From the NCBI RefSeq assembly GCF_001686925.1, contig NZ_LVEN01000001.1:62001-126000 (forward strand): DNA of 64,000 bases. The letters run 5' to 3'. Shown here piece after piece: positions 34,667-42,524 of this stretch; position 1 is the first letter of the stretch, and every line of letters starts with the position of its first letter. The notes under the pieces were generated by a model. That model searched no databases. It was given only the letters and a program-made list of their open reading frames with translations, and was not told the origin of the DNA. The position numbers were made by a program, and so were the translations under genes. This stretch comes from Flavobacterium piscis. Lineage in GTDB: Bacteria; Bacteroidota; Bacteroidia; Flavobacteriales; Flavobacteriaceae.

Positions 34667-35149
34667 TTAAAGACCGGCAATACTCTCTGTTATTAGCTGT
34701 GCTGTCTTATCAATTGCCTGCAAAACAATTTCTTCCGGCGTGCCTTTAAAGACTTCGTGGTGACTTATTTTATCATGGGGCGTTATGATATGAAAAAACA
34801 TTGTACCAACTGGTTTTTCCTTGGTTTCACTCCCACCGGGAGTGGTGAGTCCGGTAATACCTACAGCTATTTTAGAATTGAATATTTTTAAGGTTTGCTG
34901 CGCCAGTATTTTGGTTACATCTGCAGACTCCGGAGTGCATTTTTCAATCATACTGTGGGGAACATTTAAAATCTGCTCCTTTACAAATACTTCATAACAA
35001 ACAATTCCGCCACGCAAAATAGCTCCCGATTTTTCGGTCATAGAAAATTCAGCAGCCATTCTTCCTGCGCTTGCGCTTTCGGCAAAAGCAATATTCCATC
35101 CTTTGGCAGCAATTGTATTGCTGCATTTTATAACAATATTTGAAGGCAT
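34667..35149 (-). CDS. CinA-C/PncC-like nicotinamide-nucleotide amidase
   Basis: The 160-residue product is a stand-alone CinA C-terminal domain. It keeps AESASAGRMAAEF (catalytic Ser region), the VCYEVFVKEQIL segment equivalent to the catalytic Tyr/Lys region of PncC, and the ITGLTTPGG loop. Members deamidate nicotinamide mononucleotide to nicotinate mononucleotide, linking to NAD repair and recycling. It is the last gene of a six-gene minus-strand operon starting at 39676. Confidence 0.85.
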   Translation of the reverse strand: MPSNIVIKCSNTIAAKGWNIAFAESASAGRMAAEFSMTEKSGAILRGGIVCYEVFVKEQILNVPHSMIEKCTPESADVTKILAQQTLKIFNSKIAVGITGLTTPGGSETKEKPVGTMFFHIITPHDKISHHEVFKGTPEEIVLQAIDKTAQLITESIAGL

Positions 35150-35183
35150 AAAATAAACTTTAGTTAAATTATTAATCTACAAA

Positions 35184-35792
35184 CTAAGACGCACTTTTTA
35201 CGGCAACATTACGCTGATAATGACACTCCAGTATTGATTTCATTGAATGGGCATCATAAACAGCATTGACAAATTCACCCCAGGTTTTCTCAGCAATAAG
35301 CCTTTGTAGAGGTTGCTCGACTTTTAGTACTTCGGGGGCATTTTCTTTAATCAGGGCATCCCATTGCTCGTGAAAAGTAAGAATGTCATCCGGATAAACG
35401 GTTTTTCTTTCGGTGCCTTCATCAATAACATGAAAGGGTTTTTCGACATTCAGATAACCGTAATCATCTGTCAGTTCCTCCCCCGGATGGATATCTCTGA
35501 TCGCAATTTCAAAATCGTACGGTGTACTGAAACAGCTTGGCCTAAAACTATGATTGACAAATTTGCCATTATCCCAGCACAAAACCATTTCGCCGTTTTT
35601 ATTGGTGAAAGAGTAAGTGTCCAGGTATTTTTTTATATAGGGATTCAGATTAGCGGTTTTCTCCCTGCTAAAAACCTGATCCAGCTCGTCCTGAACCCAG
35701 GTTATTGTTCCTCTGGGAATTAGTTTTGTGGCCACAACGCCATATCCTTTTTCTTTGCTTATAAAGCGTACTTCTGTATCGGGATGTATCAT
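35184..35792 (-). CDS. SET-domain protein
   Basis: The product contains a SET domain (residues about 1-120): KGYGVVATKLIPRGTITWVQ at the start, KFVNHSFRPSC (the NHS AdoMet-binding motif) and EELTDDYGYL (the catalytic Tyr region). Bacterial SET proteins may methylate lysines of ribosomal or other proteins. The 80-residue C-terminal helical tail is not recognised. It starts 1 bp from the stop of the upstream nucleotidyltransferase, so the two are translationally linked. Confidence 0.88.
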   Translation of the reverse strand: MIHPDTEVRFISKEKGYGVVATKLIPRGTITWVQDELDQVFSREKTANLNPYIKKYLDTYSFTNKNGEMVLCWDNGKFVNHSFRPSCFSTPYDFEIAIRDIHPGEELTDDYGYLNVEKPFHVIDEGTERKTVYPDDILTFHEQWDALIKENAPEVLKVEQPLQRLIAEKTWGEFVNAVYDAHSMKSILECHYQRNVAVKSAS

Positions 35793-35793
35793 C

Positions 35794-36234
35794 TTATACT
35801 AGTTTTAAACATTCATGTTCGTAAACTTCTTTTCGCAGTCCGCTGCTGGAGAAACGGTGCCTGCGTTTGTTGTAAATGAGCCGTATACCCATTTTTTCAC
35901 AATAGTCACGTCCAGTAAAATTGGTGTCTTTGTATTCTTCTCCAATAATTCGAACATCAATAGCAAATGACTGAAGGATATCCTGAAGGTCCTGCTCTGT
36001 GGCATACGGAATAATTTCATCTACAAATTTGCAGGCTTTGAGTTGTATATATCTTTCTACGACAGTCTGTGTGGGTTTGTTTTTTTCAGGCCGGTCAATT
36101 GTAGGGTCAGTCTGCAGCCCTGCAATCAGATAATCACAATGCATTTTGGCTTCTTCAAGCATTTTTACATGACCTGCATGCAATAAATCAAAGGCACTAA
36201 ATGTAATTCCGGTTATTGTTTTTGTTAATTCCAT
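35794..36234 (-). CDS. Cytidylyltransferase-like nucleotidyltransferase
   Basis: The 146-residue protein has the nucleotidyltransferase HxGH motif (LLHAGHVKMLEEAK) and a C-terminal FSSSGLRKE signature, as in glycerol-3-phosphate and ADP-heptose-type cytidylyltransferases. FSAFDLLHAGH differs from the usual FDxxHxGH only in flanks. It should activate a phosphorylated sugar or alcohol with CTP or ATP, which would fit the neighbouring glycan genes. The specificity is not set. Confidence 0.87.
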   Translation of the reverse strand: MELTKTITGITFSAFDLLHAGHVKMLEEAKMHCDYLIAGLQTDPTIDRPEKNKPTQTVVERYIQLKACKFVDEIIPYATEQDLQDILQSFAIDVRIIGEEYKDTNFTGRDYCEKMGIRLIYNKRRHRFSSSGLRKEVYEHECLKLV

Positions 36235-36260
36235 TTTATATTTTTTTAATTAAACATCAT

Positions 36261-37400
36261 TTAAAAAAAATCAACAACTTGATTGAAAAAGTTCTTTTTC
36301 TTAAAATTGAGCTGTGCTTTGAGCAAAGCATCTATATAAGGCTGGTGTGGAATCCGGTTGCTGTTTTGGTCCAGGTCCCAGATGCCGCATTCGCAATATT
36401 TGGTAAGATCATCCCAATCTGGCCGGTCTGTTACGGGATAAATGCAGATCCCTTTTAAATCGACGCCATTTTTTTGGGCTAATAAACATTCAGATGAAAT
36501 TTCATTTAGCCATTCAACGCGACCTGATCCAAAATGTCCTGTTTCTGAAACAAACAATGGTTTGCCATAGCGTTTGTATGCCTGCTGCAGTAATTCTGAA
36601 AAAGGAATTCTTTTTTGGCCTGAATCCGGCCAGTCTAATGGCTGCCCGTTTACTTCCCACTGGCAGTTCCAGTAATAATTAAAACCCAAAATTTCGAGGA
36701 GTTCCTCAGATCCGCCAAGTTCCGGGCACATTCTGCCGGCAATAATATCCATGGCCTGAAACTGATTTTCGTTTAAATCAATGGCTTCATTCACGGTTTC
36801 AGCACCAGAAGGATGAATGCTGACCAAAGGTTCTACCAAAATAATGTGCGATTCAGGATCTATATTTTTTATTTTTTTTATGCCCAGAATTGCAGCCTTG
36901 CACAAATGGTATTTAATGTCCCAGCCACTGTTTACGGCAAAAGGAACAGTCCCTCTCACATCTCCTGAATGCCAGGACAAAAAGCTGATTTCGTTTATAG
37001 GGACAACAAATAAAGGCTGTTTTGAATGCTGTTTATAAAACAGGGTAAAAGCCTCGCATAATTTTTCAAAACGACTGCAAAAATGAGGATGCGTAGGGTA
37101 AATTCCGTCGGGATATCCAAAATGAATCAAATCCCAAATCTGCTGAATCCCGAATTTTTCTGCGGCAAGCATTCGATTATGAACTTCAGAAAAGTCAAAA
37201 ACTTCAGGAGATTGCTCCACTACACTCCAACAAATCCCTTCGCGCACCGTTTTAATACCAATGGAAGCCAAAGCCTGATAATCATCAGAAAAACGGATAT
37301 CATGCTGTGTTTCTTTCAAAAGATTAATTCTTTGACCAGAGCGGTTAATATGATCTGCACATTCGTAACCGCCCATAAAAAAAGTAGTGAAAGGTTCCAT
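36261..37400 (-). CDS. GH1-like glycoside hydrolase
   Basis: The 379-residue TIM-barrel protein resembles GH1 beta-glycosidases but is shorter. The acid/base motif appears as VVPINEIS and the nucleophile motif as VSETGHFG; ICWSVVEQSPEVFDF matches the retained barrel core. It lies between the glf gene, which it directly abuts, and the nucleotidyltransferase. It may trim or rearrange glycans made by this operon rather than digest food sugars. The substrate is unknown. Confidence 0.8.
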   Translation of the reverse strand: MEPFTTFFMGGYECADHINRSGQRINLLKETQHDIRFSDDYQALASIGIKTVREGICWSVVEQSPEVFDFSEVHNRMLAAEKFGIQQIWDLIHFGYPDGIYPTHPHFCSRFEKLCEAFTLFYKQHSKQPLFVVPINEISFLSWHSGDVRGTVPFAVNSGWDIKYHLCKAAILGIKKIKNIDPESHIILVEPLVSIHPSGAETVNEAIDLNENQFQAMDIIAGRMCPELGGSEELLEILGFNYYWNCQWEVNGQPLDWPDSGQKRIPFSELLQQAYKRYGKPLFVSETGHFGSGRVEWLNEISSECLLAQKNGVDLKGICIYPVTDRPDWDDLTKYCECGIWDLDQNSNRIPHQPYIDALLKAQLNFKKKNFFNQVVDFF

Positions 37401-38540
37401 CTAAACAGCAGTTTTATAAGTAAGTTTACTTTCTTTTTCTAATTTATTAAAGAGATCAATTGCATTTTTAAAAGCCTGATCCATATTAAAATATTTGTAA
37501 TTGGCCAGTCTTCCCACAAAGTGAACATCCACAAGTTTTTCGGCTTCTTCTTTATAGCGCGCATAAATTTCCTGATTACGCGGGTTGGGAACCGGATAGT
37601 AAGGTTCTCCCTCATCTACAGTGAATTCTTTTACAATAGTAGTTTTATCTGATTTTTGGTTTCCAAAGTATTTGTATTCGATAATTCTGGTAAAATCCAC
37701 TTCGGTTCCCGGATAATTTACCACGGAGTTTTCCTGAAAAAATTCAGCGTCGATGGTTTCACTTACAAAGTTGATAGAGCGGTATTCGAGTTTTTCCAGA
37801 AGACTGTGCTTAAACTCAAAAAAGCGATCTACAGGCCCTGTATAAAACAGTTTTTCGTAATTTTCATACTGATCCTTTACATTAAAATAATCCGTTTCCA
37901 GTACAACTTCGATGTTTGGATGATCCAGCATTTTTTCGAATAATTGTGTATAACCGCCTTTTGGCAATGCCTGATAAGTATCTGAAAAATAACGATCATC
38001 AAAATTGGTCCTAACCGGAATCCGCTCTAAAACTGAAGCATCAAGTTCAGCCGGATATTTATCCCATTGTTTTTTCGTATAATGTTTAAACATTTTTTCA
38101 TACAAGAATGGTCCAACACGGCTCAAAACGGCTTCTTCACCGTTTGAAGGTTTGGCAATTGGCGAACGATGTTCTTCGAGCCAGGTTTTCATTTCTTCTT
38201 CGTTAGAAATCTGAATGCCAAACAACTCATTTACAGTAGTGATATTTACCGGAATTGGCACTGTTTTACCATCTACTCTGGCGATTACCTTATGTTCCCA
38301 CTCATACCAGTCAGAGAATTGGTTGACATATTTCCAAACCTCTTCGTCATTGGTATGAAATAAATGTGCTCCGTATTTAGAAACCAGTATTCCGTTTTCA
38401 TCCCTGTAATCATAACAGTTTCCTGCAATATGATTGCGTTTCTCGATAATTAAAACTTTTTTTCCAATCGAAGCATAGCGTTCTGCAATTACAGCGCCCG
38501 AGATTCCGGCACCTATAATTAAAATGTCTATTTGTTTCAT
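37401..38540 (-). CDS. glf: UDP-galactopyranose mutase
   Basis: The 379-residue product is a full-length Glf: the FAD-binding motif IDILIIGAGISGAVIAERYA is at the N-terminus, and the family stretches EKRNHIAGNCYDY, KYGAHLFHTNDEEVWKYVN and SINFVSETIDAEFFQ are present. The enzyme converts UDP-galactopyranose to UDP-galactofuranose, the donor for Galf-containing surface glycans. The start codon overlaps the stop of the upstream glycosyltransferase by 4 bp, so the pair is translationally coupled. Confidence 0.96.
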   Translation of the reverse strand: MKQIDILIIGAGISGAVIAERYASIGKKVLIIEKRNHIAGNCYDYRDENGILVSKYGAHLFHTNDEEVWKYVNQFSDWYEWEHKVIARVDGKTVPIPVNITTVNELFGIQISNEEEMKTWLEEHRSPIAKPSNGEEAVLSRVGPFLYEKMFKHYTKKQWDKYPAELDASVLERIPVRTNFDDRYFSDTYQALPKGGYTQLFEKMLDHPNIEVVLETDYFNVKDQYENYEKLFYTGPVDRFFEFKHSLLEKLEYRSINFVSETIDAEFFQENSVVNYPGTEVDFTRIIEYKYFGNQKSDKTTIVKEFTVDEGEPYYPVPNPRNQEIYARYKEEAEKLVDVHFVGRLANYKYFNMDQAFKNAIDLFNKLEKESKLTYKTAV

Positions 38541-39676
38541 TTTGCAAATTTTTTAATGATTGATTCCATTTTATCTGCCGTTGCATTCCACGACGTTTTT
38601 TCCAGAATTTTGTTGTACTCCATTTCCATCTCCAGACGATTTTTTGTAAGCAAAGTTCGTATAGCATCACAAAATTCACCATCGTTTTCGATTAAGGTTA
38701 CACTTTGGCTGTAATCGCGTACTACATCTGTAATTTTGGTAGAAATAATTGGTTTTCCCGCGGCCATGTATTCCAGGGTTTTGGTAGGGCTTATGTATTT
38801 TGTAGCGTCATTCAGGGCAAATGGCATCATGGCAATATCAAAAGCTTTTAAGTAATGAGGAAGTTCATTATAAGATTTCATTCCTAAATAATGAATATTG
38901 TTTTCTTTGGGAAGATCAGCATCTTCAATTTTAGCCAGGGGACCAATCATAACAAAAGAAACGTCGGGCAGTTTTTTGGCACACTTATGAAGTAAATCCA
39001 AATCAATACGTTCATCAATTACGCCATAATAGCCCACAATTGGTTTTGGTAAACTGGCAATATCGGCTGCGGGGGAAATCCCGTTTAAGGCTTGTGCAAA
39101 ATGTTCCTCATCAACAGAGCTTGGAAAACAGTATACATTTGAATGCAGCTGTTTTTTAGATTCATATAATGATTTTCCGCCGGTAAAAACAATATCGGCA
39201 TGCGCCATAAGGTATTTTTCCTGATTGATAAGATGAACCGGGGCACCTTTAAAAAGTGAAAGTTCATCCATACAATCATAAACCACAGTTTCAAAATTGA
39301 TTTGTTCCAATAAAGGAGAAAATGAAGCCGAATAGAACCAGCCAACCGGAATAGTTTTATTTTTTATGTAAACAGGAAGAATGGCTATTATGGATTCAAT
39401 ATCTTTTACATACGGTTGTAAAACATGTAATTTCTCGGTTATAACCATTAGATTTCCACATGAATTATTATCCTGATGATGATGAACTGGCTCCTCAATA
39501 AATAAAACTTTCATATTAGATGCTAGCCTGCTTATGATATGCTGTGGTCGCTGGTATACAAACTGCCATCTAAGGTGGCAAAATACAATCATATCATAAT
39601 ATTGTGGCGCACCACTGTCAAGTAAATCTGTTTTTGTAATAGTTTTTTTTTGGGTATTTGTTAAATTATTTATCAT
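38537..39676 (-). CDS. Glycosyltransferase (GT4-like)
   Basis: The 379-residue product resembles GT4/GT1-type glycosyltransferases: N-terminal WQFVYQRPQHIISRLASNMK, a central linker, and the C-terminal donor-site motif PTKTLEYMAAGKPIISTKIT. There is no signal peptide. It is the first gene of a six-gene operon with glf downstream, so it may transfer galactofuranose; that specificity is inference. Two TATAA boxes upstream are 23 bp apart, too far to count as the paired element. Confidence 0.87.
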   Translation of the reverse strand: MINNLTNTQKKTITKTDLLDSGAPQYYDMIVFCHLRWQFVYQRPQHIISRLASNMKVLFIEEPVHHHQDNNSCGNLMVITEKLHVLQPYVKDIESIIAILPVYIKNKTIPVGWFYSASFSPLLEQINFETVVYDCMDELSLFKGAPVHLINQEKYLMAHADIVFTGGKSLYESKKQLHSNVYCFPSSVDEEHFAQALNGISPAADIASLPKPIVGYYGVIDERIDLDLLHKCAKKLPDVSFVMIGPLAKIEDADLPKENNIHYLGMKSYNELPHYLKAFDIAMMPFALNDATKYISPTKTLEYMAAGKPIISTKITDVVRDYSQSVTLIENDGEFCDAIRTLLTKNRLEMEMEYNKILEKTSWNATADKMESIIKKFAK

Positions 39677-39811
39677 GGTATATAGTGATTAAAGTAATTT
39701 GTTTGTAATGGGTTATAGAGTTTAAATGATTGATATTATAGCAAATGTATTTTTGAGAGTTGTCATTTTCTTACAAAAAAACATGGATTGCTTACATAAT
39801 CTACAGGTGTT

Positions 39812-39842
39812 TAGTCTGTAAATTTTGTAAGTAATTATATAA
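39812..39842 (+). promoter_or_regulatory. Paired-box element in front of the lipoprotein pseudogene
   Basis: Boxes TAGTCTGTAA (39812..39821) and AATTATATAA (39833..39842) have 21-bp spacing, ending 54 bp before the decayed start. The element has outlived the gene. Confidence 0.5.
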
Positions 39843-39896
39843 GTAAATAAGTATGTAATTGTTTTTTTAAATGTAAAAATTGATAAAAAAACATTA

Positions 39897-40165
39897 TTGT
39901 CAAAGCTTTGCTTAAATCGAAAGCCACATTGCTTCTGGTCACTGCCGAGCCTGCATTTCCTCACGAAAAAAGCTGATCTGTCAGATAATTAGGGTAACAC
40001 CACTGCATTACAGAAACAGCACTGGAAATAATAGACACCAGTATTGATACTAATAAGTACAAATACCGGAACAAAGCGAACTACTGGCTTTGGTGCGGCA
40101 AGAACTACACAAATGGAACTAATTCTCTGGGAACAGATTTCACTACAACTGCTCCTCAACGATAA
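39897..40165 (+). pseudogene. Decayed copy of the small lipoprotein gene
   Basis: The DNA aligns with the lipoprotein gene at 13171: AAAGCTTTGCTTAAATCG corresponds to AAAACTCTATTTAAAACC, and the end ACTGCTCCTCAACGATAA parallels ACAACTCCAAGACGATAG. The start is TTG with a 2-bp insertion after it. The signal sequence is eroded (ALLKSKATLLLVTAEPA), the lipobox Cys is lost and stops occur in frame. Its promoter element and terminator remain intact. Confidence 0.72.
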
Positions 40166-40191
40166 AAAAAGTGTTGAAAAAAGTAGAAAAG

Positions 40192-40211
40192 CTGTACTAA
40201 TGTTAGTACAG
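40192..40211 (+). terminator. Intrinsic terminator
   Basis: A perfect 9-bp stem, CTGTACTAA/TTAGTACAG with a 2-nt loop, is followed by TTTTTTT. It lies downstream of the lipoprotein pseudogene. Confidence 0.75.
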
Positions 40212-40238
40212 TTTTTTTATTTTTGATGTGGCAATTAA

Positions 40239-40967
40239 TTATCCAGAAGTTAATTCCTGTAGTTTTAAGGCATTAAAAGCCGCGTAGCCTTTTTCGTCGT
40301 TGTCAAAGTACACAAAGACCTCTTTAGTTTCTGCCCATTTTAAGCACTGGTCTGCCCATTGCTGTAAAGTTTCATCAGGATAACTTCCCTGATATTTATT
40401 GCCCGGACCGTGCAATCGAAGGTATACAAAATCTGCCGTGATTTTAACCGGCGACATGTGCCCCGCTAATTCATAAATGCAAAATGCACAATTGTATTTT
40501 TCCAGTAAAGCAAAAACTTCTTCTTTATACCAGTCGGCATTTCTAAACTCAAATACAAACCGATACTTCTTCGGTAAAGCCTTTAAAAATTTTTCTAAGA
40601 GTGCTATGTTTGATTTCATGACTGGCGGAAGCTGAAATAAAACGGGTCCCAGTTTTTTGCCTAATGATTGTACAAGATCCATAAAAGGAGGAAGTGTTAC
40701 CTCAGGATCGTGCAGTTTTTTGTTGTGCGTAATATATTTATTGGCTTTGATGACGTAGACAAAATTATCCGGTGTGTTATTTTTCCAATTCAAGAAAGTG
40801 TCCTCTGAAGGCATACCATAAAATGTATTATTGATTTCGACGGTACTGAATTTTTCAAGATAATAAGCAAATCTGTCTTTGACCTTTGTTCCTTCAGGAT
40901 AAAATGTTCCCATCCAGTGCTTATAAGCCCAGCCCGAAGTACCAATATAAATTCTGTGATTTTCCAT
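40239..40967 (-). CDS. DUF72 protein
   Basis: The 242-residue TIM-barrel-like protein shows the DUF72 signature IYIGTSGWAYKHWMGTFYPE and the later stretches FSTVEINNTFYGMPSEDTFL, RFVFEFRNADWY and VYLRLHGPGNKYQGSY. The family is widespread, with unresolved catalytic activity (TIM-barrel, often near DNA-repair or stress genes). It is probably in one transcript with the outer-membrane protein gene 10 bp upstream. Confidence 0.92.
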   Translation of the reverse strand: MENHRIYIGTSGWAYKHWMGTFYPEGTKVKDRFAYYLEKFSTVEINNTFYGMPSEDTFLNWKNNTPDNFVYVIKANKYITHNKKLHDPEVTLPPFMDLVQSLGKKLGPVLFQLPPVMKSNIALLEKFLKALPKKYRFVFEFRNADWYKEEVFALLEKYNCAFCIYELAGHMSPVKITADFVYLRLHGPGNKYQGSYPDETLQQWADQCLKWAETKEVFVYFDNDEKGYAAFNALKLQELTSG

Positions 40968-40977
40968 AATGATTTAC

Positions 40978-41718
40978 TTAAATTCGATATGATAATCCAA
41001 TTTCTGCAAATCTGTCTGAATACGCATGCATAATGCCCGTTCCGGCTATAAAGTCTAATTGCAGATTATTATTTACAAGAAATAACAGGGCTGCATCGGC
41101 CTTATTTTTAGCATGGTGATCAGGTTCTGCAAAACCATAAACTTCAACGACGAGTTTAATTTTTCTGGTTAAAGAATGATCTGCTGAAATGGTATAAATA
41201 TATTCCGGATTAGACCTTTCAGGCAGCCAGTGAACCCCTGTATTATAGCCCAGATGAGAAGATTTAGAAAGTTCATGTTGCACTAAAATCCGTAATTCAG
41301 GACTGTATTTGGGTTCCTGGTAAGCATTATCTGCTAACCACGGAATACTTGTACGTCCAAATAATGCAATATCAGGAATTGCACCTTTATGATCTGCAAT
41401 GTGGTATTTTAAACCCACAGCAATAGGGTCTATTCCGTAATGATTATCATTTTGCTCCTGTTCTGTTTTTAAGGCACTTTCAATGCGAAATTCAAGATTC
41501 TTTACCAGTCCGTAACGCAAAACGATTTGAGGAACTTCAAATATTTTTTTGTTATCTTCCTGTTCAAAGATAAAGCCGGATTCTATTTGTAAATGATGCC
41601 TGGCAACAGCATTTGGACCTTCGGTTTCGTTTGGCCTGTCTGTCTGTATTTGTTGTGCGGACGTTATATAAGAGATGCTAAACAAGCTTAGCGTAATAAA
41701 TTTTCCTAGTAATTTCAT
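40978..41718 (-). CDS. MetA-pathway-like outer-membrane protein
   Basis: A signal peptide (LGKFITLSLFSISYITSAQQ) is followed by a beta-rich chain of alternating polar and hydrophobic residues with the N-terminal QTDRPNETEGPNAVARHHLQ motif and the C-terminal FAEIGLSYRI end that resembles an outer-membrane beta-strand signal. These features fit the PF13557 family (MetA-pathway phenol-degradation type beta-barrel). The substrate is unknown. The DUF72 gene follows 10 bp later. Confidence 0.8.
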   Translation of the reverse strand: MKLLGKFITLSLFSISYITSAQQIQTDRPNETEGPNAVARHHLQIESGFIFEQEDNKKIFEVPQIVLRYGLVKNLEFRIESALKTEQEQNDNHYGIDPIAVGLKYHIADHKGAIPDIALFGRTSIPWLADNAYQEPKYSPELRILVQHELSKSSHLGYNTGVHWLPERSNPEYIYTISADHSLTRKIKLVVEVYGFAEPDHHAKNKADAALLFLVNNNLQLDFIAGTGIMHAYSDRFAEIGLSYRI

Positions 41719-41860
41719 AATAACATTTTATTTTAAAACAAACCCATTTGCGTTTAATATCTCAGTAACCTTAATTGCAATTTCAGACCTGTATTTACCG
41801 TCGGCTGTGATATGTCATGCAATAATTCTTCCATATTTTGATATTTAAATTTGAATGCAA
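41719..41860. other. Intergenic region with a possible gene scrap
   Basis: A minus-strand frame here ends ADGKYRSEIAIKVTEILNAN then GFVLK, preceded by a start in another frame (MEELLH). It may be a decayed peptide gene; evidence is weak. Confidence 0.25.
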
Positions 41861-41889
41861 AAAACATCTGCACGAAGTACAGATGTTTT
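41861..41889 (-). terminator. Terminator of the katE-DUF892 operon
   Basis: A 10-bp stem, AAAACATCTG/CAGATGTTTT with a 9-nt loop, is followed on the minus strand by a T run. It lies 36 bp after the DUF892 stop. Confidence 0.8.
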
Positions 41890-41924
41890 TCAGGTAAAAT
41901 GAAAAGAAGTAGTATTATTGTTTT

Positions 41925-42506
41925 TTATTCTGCCGCAACGACATTAACTGTGTTTAAGGCAACATCATTAAGAATGCAGTCAGCTTCTTTTTCCTCGGCA
42001 AGTGTTTGTGTTAATAATTTTGCAGCATCATTCTCGCCTAATGCCTTTGCAAAAGCGACTAAAGTACCATAAGTTGCAATTTCATAATGTTCGATTTTTT
42101 GCGATGCCGAAATAATTCCCGCATCTCTAACAGCACCCGGAGCCGTTTCAAGCAAAATACTATCGCCTTCTTTTAATAATCCGGCCATAGCCTCGCATTT
42201 TTTTCCTTCGGCTTTTTCTCCAAGTAAATCAAAAACTTTTTCAAGTCTTGATACTTGATTTTGTGTAATTAGAAGATGCTCTATAATAGCGCTCGAAAGA
42301 CCTGAAGCTGTTGCATTTGCAGACATTTTAGGCAAAGCACCAACAAGTGCATTTTCGGCCCAGTAAATATCTTTAAGGCTATCGATAAATAAAGCTCTCA
42401 AATCTTCGGCTGCATCTGCTGCAGGTTGTACAATATTACCACTAGTATGTGGTTTGCTGACTTTCGCAGCAACTTTGCTTTCTGTTGGTTTTTCCTGATT
42501 TTTCAT
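41925..42506 (-). CDS. DUF892 ferritin-like protein, operon with catalase
   Basis: The 193-residue product keeps the full set of family residues (YWAENAL, NQVSRLEKVF, KCEAMAGL, IEHYEIATYGTL, AEEKEADCIL) and a short basic N-terminus. The gene starts 18 bp after the catalase gene ends, so the two are co-transcribed. Joint expression of a ferritin-like protein and catalase suggests combined iron and peroxide handling. It is the third DUF892 paralogue in the window. Confidence 0.93.
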   Translation of the reverse strand: MKNQEKPTESKVAAKVSKPHTSGNIVQPAADAAEDLRALFIDSLKDIYWAENALVGALPKMSANATASGLSSAIIEHLLITQNQVSRLEKVFDLLGEKAEGKKCEAMAGLLKEGDSILLETAPGAVRDAGIISASQKIEHYEIATYGTLVAFAKALGENDAAKLLTQTLAEEKEADCILNDVALNTVNVVAAE

Positions 42507-42524
42507 GTTTTTATATTTTGAATG

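Noticed and set aside
39677..39748. Two TATAA boxes 23 bp apart before the glycosyltransferase (a similar pair precedes the 78-aa gene at 62372)
   Set aside because: The spacing departs from the 21-22 bp seen at the 18 accepted sites, and AT-rich DNA makes isolated TATAA pairs common.
39722..39964. Minus-strand 80-codon frame upstream of the glycosyltransferase
   Set aside because: It overlaps the lipoprotein pseudogene and the paired-box element, and has a low-complexity, Cys/Lys/Ile-rich composition.
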